A DNA stretch of 48,170 bases from Usnea hakonensis (lineage: Eukaryota > Ascomycota > Lecanoromycetes > Lecanorales > Parmeliaceae): positions 1,188 to 49,357 of the forward strand of contig BLJB01000046.1 of the NCBI GenBank assembly GCA_013423325.1, written 5' to 3'. The position numbers were made by a program, and so were the translations under genes. The notes below the pieces were generated by a model. It saw only the letters and a list, made by a program, of their open reading frames with translations, searched no databases and was not told where the DNA came from. Below, in pieces: positions 41,615 through 48,170 of this stretch (within the stretch, counting starts at the first letter, position 1; each line of letters begins with the position of its first letter).

Positions 41615-42077
41615 AAAGGGGGATTGTTGAGTGGGGCTTGTATGGGTGTGGTTCAGCGGTTGGATTTGTTTGCATAGCGGAAAGGATAGGATACGATACC
41701 AATGACTGGCCTACGAATCCTACCCCCGTACATACATCATCACTCGTGCTGTCACTCGTGGAGCTAGACTTGGGACATGCTGAGGGTTTCCACTCTCTCC
41801 ATGATAAATCGGTAATTTGGCCGCTTTAACGAACTTGGGTGACCACCTATCTCTCATTCTTACCTTGCCGCTACATGCGTCCCCCCTTACCCACATAACT
41901 AGATTACGTATGTACCAGCTGGGAAGCAAAAAAGATCTACAGCCAGGAATTGTAATAGCACACGCATGCCCCATCCCCCCATTACCCCCGGCACCCTTGT
42001 GATACTTTTTCATGCGAGGAACCGGCGGCGCGTGGGAAAGGAGGAGTGGAGTACGTGACTCCGTACTTATTTCCCTC

Positions 42078-42105
42078 GTGTGTGTGTGTCTGTGTGTGTG
42101 TGTGT
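42078..42105 (+). repeat. GT dinucleotide microsatellite
   Basis: About 28 bases of GT repeat with a single C interruption at 42090. Confidence 0.9.
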
Positions 42106-42314
42106 ACACGATTTGGAATTGTGGTATGGGTGGGGGATTACTGATATCGATGATTTACCGGCATAGAGTTCCCACAGGACGGAGTATCCCGTAGTGTATG
42201 GTTGTGAAAACTTTGTCTGCTGCCCCTTACATATTACTTCGTAAGGTTAAAGCTTGGGTCGAACCCCATTTTCTTTTTGCCCGCATGGATACGGATGATT
42301 TTGATGGGTTTTTT

Positions 42315-42365
42315 TTTTTGCAATTCTCAAGCTCGTAGCCGACTTTTTGCGAGATTGCTGCTTCC
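42315..42365 (+). repeat. Imperfect direct repeat, copy 1
   Basis: 51 bases beginning TTTTTGCAATTCTCAAGCT that recur with about ten differences at 42394-42445, with start points 79 bases apart. On the minus strand both copies are open in one frame and would encode similar peptides (AAISQKVGYELENCK / AAISQIVGSQLDSCK). Confidence 0.65.
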
Positions 42366-42393
42366 TTAGCCGGGAGGCCGTACACATCAATTG

Positions 42394-42445
42394 TTTTTGC
42401 AACTGTCAAGCTGGGAGCCGACAATTTGCGAAATTGCTGCTTTCC
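42394..42445 (+). repeat. Imperfect direct repeat, copy 2
   Basis: Second copy, beginning TTTTTGCAACTGTCAAGCT. It is followed by unrelated sequence, and no third copy was seen in the window. Confidence 0.65.
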
Positions 42446-42742
42446 CAGTCAAATAGATGGGTCGTGGTTGTTAAAGGGGTTGGGTGGAAGGGAGATCCGC
42501 TGGTGCCGTCGCCTTCTTTCTTCCGGGTCCCCAGCCAACAAAATTTGCTTCGAGGCTACTCTCTAGCCAGCCACGATCGGCCAACTGTGCAAAGGCTTCT
42601 TATTCACTAGTATTCTGTATCCAGTAGTGCTCACACCGGCCGAAGTCGGGAGAGTTGTGTGTGTGGAAAACAAGGCTGATGAAAGAGGCAGTCCAAATTT
42701 AGCACGATCCATCCGATTGACTCAGTCTTGGTATAATCCCTT

Positions 42743-43507
42743 ATGCCAAATATCGTCGTAACCGGCGCTGCTTCGGGCATAGGCAAAGCGTTTGTGAAAC
42801 ATTACCTCAGAGATCCCGAGAACTCGGTCGTTGCGATTGATAGGAGCTTTTCTTCTTCTTCCGCTTCCGCTGCGCAAGACGTCTTGGCAGTAGCGTATCG
42901 CAAGGAGGTCGGCAATGACGGAACGGATACCCTGCGCTTGTTCACTATTGACATGAGAAATGAGACTGGGATTGGCGCGCAGCTCTGTGAGGTTACCGAT
43001 GTCGATATTGTAATCCACAGCGCTGGAGTGAGAGGTCTTGAACGTTCGGTGGCGGTTGGGAAGAGTGAGGATGTTGCAAAGGCGGAGACTGTGGATGTGG
43101 TTACTGCTGAGACAATGATGGACACATTTCGTGTTAACGCCCTGGGCACCTTCTTGCTCATTCGAGCTTTGCTTCCCAAGCTGAGACCAGGGGGCGGGTC
43201 CAAAGTTGTTGTCATGGGCTCGCGCATGGGATCTATGGGTAGCAATACCAGTGGTGGAGGCTATGCATACCGGGCATCCAAGGCGGCGTTGAACGCCGTC
43301 GTGAAATCGTTTTCGATAGATGTGCCAGAGGTTGTCTTTGCAGTTGTACATCCGGGAAGGGTCGAGAGCGGGCTTGTAGCGGTGAAAGAGGATGGAGCCA
43401 TTGATCCGGAGGAGAGTTTGAGGGATATGCTGGGTTTGATTGGGAGGTTGGGGAAGGAGGATTCCGGGGGCTTCTTCGATCGCTTTGGAGGGGAGGTGCC
43501 GTGGTGA
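42743..43507 (+). CDS. Classical short-chain dehydrogenase/reductase
   Basis: NAD(P)-dependent oxidoreductase of unknown substrate, 254 residues, single exon. Cofactor loop VVTGAASGIGKAF (about residues 5-17). The NNAG-like strand reads VIHSAGVRGL. The catalytic Ser is in VVVMGSRMGSM, and the Tyr/Lys pair in YAYRASKAALNAV (YRASK). The post-active-site segment VVHPGRVESGL is typical of the csgA/C-factor-like group of SDRs. All tetrad positions are present, unlike the other SDR in this window. No neighbour suggests a pathway. Start at 42743 is the first ATG and begins directly with the Rossmann strand. Confidence 0.9.
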   Translation: MPNIVVTGAASGIGKAFVKHYLRDPENSVVAIDRSFSSSSASAAQDVLAVAYRKEVGNDGTDTLRLFTIDMRNETGIGAQLCEVTDVDIVIHSAGVRGLERSVAVGKSEDVAKAETVDVVTAETMMDTFRVNALGTFLLIRALLPKLRPGGGSKVVVMGSRMGSMGSNTSGGGYAYRASKAALNAVVKSFSIDVPEVVFAVVHPGRVESGLVAVKEDGAIDPEESLRDMLGLIGRLGKEDSGGFFDRFGGEVPW

Positions 43508-43907
43508 CGCTGTTGTCCGGGTGGTAGAGATTTGTCACATTCGTCTCATGACGATTTTAGGGATGAATTGACCGTGGAGCTGCAACAAGTAGAGAAAGTG
43601 CGAGTTCATCGTGAGATTGGCAGGTATTGAGAATGCAACAGGACCCAGATGAAGCTCAACAGGCCAAAAATTCGAGAAGCAGAAGTAAGTCCATCTGGCA
43701 AAGAAAGACCAATCTCGACCTTTTGCGACGGTCCCGTATCAATGATTTTGAACTATGATGACCTGCATTTGACCATGACCTGTTCTTGCCCAAGAAAAAA
43801 ATGACACCCATTTGCTCGATATTTACCGAGTGTATTTTTCAACACTTCGAATCGCGCCTTCTTCCTTTCCCTCGATTCAATCGCATACACGAGCACACAG
43901 CATCATC
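43508..43907. promoter_or_regulatory. Intergenic: promoter of the pepsin-like gene
   Basis: 400 bases between two plus-strand genes. The last 60 bases are T/C-rich leader. No motif recognised. Confidence 0.4.
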
Positions 43908-45624
43908 ATGCATCTCCTATTGCTTTTTGCCTTTACTTCAGGACTTTTGTCCACCACGCTCGCTACAAACCCCGTCACACGCTCTATCGACACTGCGTCA
44001 GTCTTGCACTTCACCCTCACACGTCGAGGCGGCAAATTCGCTCCAACTGAGTTCGCCCTTGACTATGTCAACCTGACCTTTCTCGCTCAAGAGCTTGAGA
44101 AGACTGAAGCTCGATTCAACCTCACGCAGAGGGAGGTCAAAGGCAACAAACTGATCCGGAAAGCCAAGAGCAATGAAGTGGGCGGAAGAATTTCACATTC
44201 ACTTATGGGGGAGGTGGCGGCAGAGGGCATCTGGTAGGCTCCATCTACCTGTTCTCGACGGATGCCTATGGCCTGCTGATGTGTGGCCGTCCTATTGCAG
44301 GTATGCAAAGGTCAAAATTGGGGATCCACCGCAGGAAATTGAGATGGACCTGAACATGCTGGTCTCGGACTTCTACGTGACTACGACAACGAGCCGAAAA
44401 GGGAGTCGATACGACGACTTCTTCTCCCAATCGGCACAGAAGTCGCTGGATCGTCCCTACCCAACCTGCCACCAACACACAGACCTCTTCACTCTACCGA
44501 CCGTCAATGATCCATTGCCCCTTTCGTTCCCATACTGCCGCCCTTCCAAATTCTCCCGCGATACGCTAGGCCCTTCTGGTAGTGTTTTGGGTCTTGCTCC
44601 GTCCGAACACCTCAGCCAGACCGGCTCAATATCATTGTGCAAACAGCTACTCGAGAAAGAGGTTATTCAGCATCCGATTTTCTCGTTAATGTTGATCAAC
44701 GGTCAAGACGGACTGCTTAGTGTTGGAGGTACAGCTGCCAGTACCATCGAGATGGTAGTCAGCCAGACTGAGAACGTGCTGAATCAGCTGGGTGGAACAA
44801 AAAAAGGCGACGTAAGTCCAGATGAGAAGTTACCGCCATTGATGAAGAGGGGTAGACACGGCAAGGAGGTTGTGACGAAGCGAGAGGATTGGGAAACGGG
44901 GTGGGTCTGGAGCGAAGTTCAGGGTGCCGAAGGATGGTGGCAACTGCTGATGCGAGGAGTATGGGTCGATGGAAGTAAAGTTTTACATAACCAGGCTGTG
45001 GTCATTGATGTACGTCTTCGCTGATTGATTGTCTAATCACCAGTAGTTACCACAACGGAATACAAGCTGACATGTTATAGATAAACAGCCCTTTCATCCT
45101 AGCCCCACCACTCGCCGCCAAAGCGTTCTACGCCTCCGTCTCCGGCTCACGCCCACTACCTCCCCCCTTTTCCAATTTCTACGTCTTTCCTTGCCTCAAT
45201 CCACCAACGCTACATTTCGAATTTGGTGGAACACTTTTTCCGTTCATGCAAGGAGGTCGTGGAGCCGAATGGTCTGGCATACCAGGTGGCAAGTTCAGTC
45301 TGGGTAGGCTAAAGGCTGGTAGTGGATACTGTGTGGGAGCAGTGGTGGAGACGAGGATGGGGATTCGAGAGGAGAGAGATGAGATAGTGCATGATGGGAA
45401 AAGGGGCATGTCAAATGCTCGTGGAGGACTAGGAGGGAATGGTATGAGAGATGTGTGGGTTATTGGAGAGGGTTTCTTCAGAGGCGTTGGAGGAGTTTTC
45501 GATGTAAGTCTTCCCTCCGCTGCCCCTGAATCCGGTGCCGTGAGAACTTTTGACGTCCTCCATGTGTGCTGACCAATCGCGCTCATAGTTCAAAGAGCAT
45601 AGAGTAGGATTCAGAGCATTCTAG
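43908..45624 (+). CDS. Secreted pepsin-like (A1) protein with degenerate active site
   Basis: Four exons: 43908-44233, 44301-45009, 45081-45503 and 45589-45624; introns of 67, 71 and 85 bases. The protein has 497 residues with a signal peptide (residues 1-19, MHLLLLFAFTSGLLSTTLA). Pepsin-fold landmarks are clear: WYAKVKIGDPPQEIEMDL at the first lobe, GSVLGLAP, GLLSVGGTAAS, and the second-lobe FILAPPLAAKAFY, ending VFDFKEHRVGFRAF. The DTGS motif of lobe one is replaced by NMLV (about 127-130), so the first catalytic Asp is Asn. In lobe two the DTGT-type motif is DINS (about 345-348): the Asp remains but Thr-Gly is lost. It is therefore probably not an active peptidase. Both motifs are read directly, and the second spans a splice site whose frame is unambiguous. 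Possible roles: inhibitor, binding or cell-wall protein. Confidence 0.85.
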
Positions 45625-46833
45625 GAGCATAGATGGTCACTTTCTCGGGCCAGGATATGAGTACATGGATCCCGAAGATAGCATAGCAAAGCAGACAGAT
45701 ACTTGGCATGTACGTGAGTTATTGGCTTTATAGCAAGTCACTAAACAGATTAGATAAGAAACCAGGAGAAAGCTTCTCATACATGAGTCCCGCAATCTGT
45801 ACGCCTTTTGATGACCACTGTTGAATAAGTGAAGTTTCTGATGGCCCCTTGTCAACTAATGCGAAATAGGGATGAGATGCAATGAATAGCCATGCACTTT
45901 TCCAACATTCATTGTTTTGATCTATTTTCCTTTCTTTGTCAGAAGAGTACCTTTTGTGATTGGCCCAGGAATGCGCGGATTTTTTGTGTAGTACTCGAGG
46001 GTTGAGGAGATGGTGTGGAGATTGAAGACGGTTGAGAGAGAAAGGAGAATGAGGGTTTGTGGCGGTGGTGAGGGCGTTGAATGGGATTGGGAAAGGAGAT
46101 GGAGATGGTTGAGGTTGGTTTGGTTTGGATGGGTGATTGGGGATTGGGGAGGAGTGGCTTTGAAAGGCGACTTGGATTTTAGAGTTTGGGATTGCGTATG
46201 GGGATTGCGGATACAGATTGCTGATAAATGAGCGTTGGGATGGGTTTATTTTGGTTGGATTGGGTTTGGGTTTTGATCGGGGGTTCTCATTGTGTTATGC
46301 CGTGTTGTGGGGGTTTTTAATTGGCGGTGGTGGTTAGGATGCTGTTGGGAGGTGGGGTGGGGATAGAGTAGGAGATTTCGGCATTTGGGATGGGGATACG
46401 AGATGGTATGTTGTTTTGCGGCGTATGTTTGTTGTTTGTGAGGGAATTTCATGGGAGCTAGCGCGGAGAAGGGGTGTGGGAGCGAGTATGTACTGGGAAG
46501 GAAGGTAGGGTTTTGCTCATGAGTATTACCTTAGTCTTTGTGGATAGCGAGATGAATGCGGCTTTGAAGTGCTTGTTGTAGACTGTGCCTGGCCTGGGAA
46601 AGGGGGGTGGGAGGTCAATGTGTCAATGGCGTGTCTCGATGGTGTATTATCAGAGTCAGTTTCGGTTCTTGACGAGTTTTTGCTGGTATGATGATGTTGT
46701 TGGCTTTTCTTCTATTACGATATCTAGTTCTAACAGAGATGGTACATGTATTGCTTCCCGCAACCAATATCCTTCTATTCCTACAGTACTGACACAACCC
46801 CAGGAAATCCTCAAATCACGGTTGGAGATTTTC
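45625..46833. other. Convergent intergenic region with G-rich tract
   Basis: 1.2 kb between the pepsin-like gene (+) and the secreted glycine-rich protein (-). About 46005-46450 is G/T-rich and almost free of C on the plus strand. Frames in it are low-complexity and unsupported. Confidence 0.5.
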
Positions 46834-47445
46834 TTACTTCGTTTCGTAGCCCATGGTGCAAGTATGGGTCTTGTACCCCGCCAATGCTCGATTCGTCCTA
46901 TATTCATACTGACACTTGGTCGTCACGGCTTGACTGGCATTGATCGAAGACCCCAAACAACCCGAACACCTCGAGAAGCAATCCACCGGGTCCGGGTAGT
47001 CGTCCTCGCCCTTGTAGAACCCGAAAGCTCCGCCAACCGGCGGCGTGCACGTCTGGCCATTCCAGTTGTTAGCGGACATGAGGTTCAAACAGGTGTTCAT
47101 AGCAGTCTGCCAGGCCGGGGCGTCCGCGGCTGCAAGGGTCGTCATGTTGCTGCCTTTGAAGTCGCAGGTGGTTTTGGCGTCGTAGCCCGCATCCGGAGGG
47201 TTGGAAATGTCGGTGGTATAGCCGTTGTTCGAATCGGCCAATAGAACGCCTGCCGCTACGTAGGTGAGTCCGTTTCCACTGCTGCTTACACCGCCTCCAC
47301 CACCTCCACTACTTCCGCTGCCTCTGCTGCTTCCACCGCCTCCACCGCCCCCTCCACCGCCGCCACCGCCGCCGCCGCGGCGGGGTGAAGGTACGCTGAG
47401 AGCGAGCGGTAGGAGAGCGGCGAGGATGGCGAGGGAGAGGTGCAT
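46834..47445 (-). CDS. Secreted glycine-rich, cysteine-containing protein
   Basis: I do not recognise the family. 203 residues, single exon. Residues 1-17 are a clear signal peptide (MHLSLAILAALLPLALS) followed by a PSPRR dibasic stretch that could be a processing site. Residues about 24-55 are Gly/Ser-rich, including a run of 15 Gly encoded mainly by GGC/GGT codons, prone to length variation. The remaining 145 residues are mixed and hold eight Cys, three of them in CFSRCSGC, consistent with disulfide-bonded extracellular structure. There are N-glycosylation sequons at NMT and NAS. Size, secretion and Cys content fit a candidate effector or cell-surface protein, but nothing shows a function. 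Confidence 0.7.
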   Translation of the reverse strand: MHLSLAILAALLPLALSVPSPRRGGGGGGGGGGGGGGGSSRGSGSSGGGGGGVSSSGNGLTYVAAGVLLADSNNGYTTDISNPPDAGYDAKTTCDFKGSNMTTLAAADAPAWQTAMNTCLNLMSANNWNGQTCTPPVGGAFGFYKGEDDYPDPVDCFSRCSGCLGSSINASQAVTTKCQYEYRTNRALAGYKTHTCTMGYETK

Positions 47446-48170
47446 GGTTCGAGTTGGGGGTGGGGCTGACTTGTGAAAGTTGATATAATTGGGGGCGGGC
47501 GGGGTAGAGAAACGTAGATGTAGGATTTTTCCGCGAGAGGGTGATATATATTGGACTTTGAGGATGGGATATTTTCTTTTTGTTGGTGGAGCGATTGTCT
47601 GATTGGGTTCTTGCTGCTTGATCGGAATGATTATGGGGAGGAGAGGCCTCTTTTGTATTCAGTGTCGCTAGAATGGTTTCGATTTGTCGTTTCGCGCCTA
47701 ATTGAGGAGTTTGAATCAGTAGCTTTGTTACAAGACGATGGTTTTACTAATTAAGGGGAAGACAATCAGTTAGAAACAGTGTCTTGAACTGTGTTTACTA
47801 TGGTTGATTCAGTGAGGATGACCCTGCGACCGCCGGTGCTGCGCAACAATAATAATTGTTGTATAGGCGCTCATACCGTGCCATGTTTCAGTAGGACCGG
47901 CCCATACATCGCATATTCGCATCTATCAGCCGCCCACTCCGCCTCATCTGAGCCTGGAGAACCCCAGAATTCAATTGAAAAGGGCATTTTCTACGCCACC
48001 CTCCGTACTGCCTCTTCATCTTGTATTTGTCTCTCCATTGGTTGTGTCTTATGAGCGATGAGCCCAGGAGCACAAATTTGAGCTGATGCACTAAGAGCAA
48101 TTCGGCTTACTCGTATTCACCCGGAAATGCACCACCCTGGGATATGCACCATTAGGGTTAGGGCTTCCCA
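47446..48170. other. Promoter of the secreted protein and window end
   Basis: No gene recognised. Short frames lack motifs. A two-unit TTAGGG sequence lies at 48152-48163, near the window edge. Any gene here would continue outside the window. Confidence 0.4.
48152..48163 (+). promoter_or_regulatory. Telobox (two TTAGGG units) near window end
   Basis: TTAGGGTTAGGG followed by CTT, the same string as at 20417-20431. Only two units are present, followed by unrelated sequence, so this is an internal telobox rather than a telomere. Confidence 0.5.

Larger units (their letters stand above)
41615..42742. other. Intergenic region with microsatellite and direct repeat
   Basis: 1.1 kb without a recognised gene. 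It contains a GT microsatellite (42078-42105) and an imperfect direct repeat pair (42315-42365 and 42394-42445). C-rich blocks at about 41875-41900 and 41970-42000 resemble the tracts seen downstream of other genes. Confidence 0.45.

Noticed and set aside
48120..48170. Telomere at the window end
   Set aside because: Only two TTAGGG units followed by unrelated sequence.
1..48170. tRNA, rRNA or CRISPR array
   Set aside because: No B-box-bearing cloverleaf candidate, rRNA sequence or regularly spaced identical repeat was seen on reading both strands.

Overview
The window looks like a filamentous ascomycete (Pezizomycotina) chromosome. Genes are split by short introns, mostly 45-85 bases, with GT...AG ends and CTNAY-type branch points. 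The gene content is fungal: a TOK-type potassium channel, a septin, BOS1, MIA40, an OM14-like protein, a Pom33-like protein and a CBM18-AA7 oxidase. Genus and class cannot be fixed from sequence alone. Exon joins below were derived by eye: splice sites were accepted when they restored both the reading frame and a family motif.

Layout. 1-3.8 kb is gene-poor, with a decayed coding stretch and AT-rich islands. 3.8-11.3 kb holds four oxidative/tailoring-type genes in alternating orientation: an atypical cytochrome P450 (-), a class I O-methyltransferase (+), an atypical short-chain dehydrogenase (-) and a secreted chitin-binding FAD oxidase (+). No core synthase is visible. A pair of about 108-base inverted repeats flanks the P450. 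11.3-12.3 kb contains a poly-C tract with an assembly gap. 12.3-13.8 kb is a peroxisomal 3-ketoacyl-CoA thiolase with a PTS2 signal and a CCTCGG box upstream. 15.3-17.7 kb is a small F-box-like family with one frame-broken copy and duplicated upstream blocks. 19.1-21.6 kb has thiamine pyrophosphokinase and a MYND-pRiA4b_ORF3 protein on a shared promoter. 22.8-28.2 kb has an MFS transporter and a two-pore potassium channel.

28.5-38.4 kb is a housekeeping block: MIA40, an LEA-like/OM14 protein, BOS1, a small membrane protein, a CDC3-type septin and a Pom33/TMEM33 protein. 39-41.6 kb is a SulP anion transporter with a STAS domain. 42.7-47.4 kb has a classical SDR, a pepsin-like protein with altered catalytic motifs, and a secreted glycine-rich cysteine protein.

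How the genes relate. Most are independent housekeeping functions. MIA40 and the OM14-like protein are convergent neighbours and both mitochondrial. The P450/OMT/SDR/oxidase run is the only candidate functional group, and that is an inference from proximity.

Most noteworthy are extreme exon architectures (a predicted 2-base micro-exon, a 33-base micro-exon splitting a channel selectivity filter, and first exons of only 3 and 4 coding bases), the inverted repeat pair, the degenerate aspartic protease-like protein, and strand-asymmetric C-rich/G-rich tracts between tail-to-tail genes. I saw no convincing evidence of a wholly new multi-gene system.
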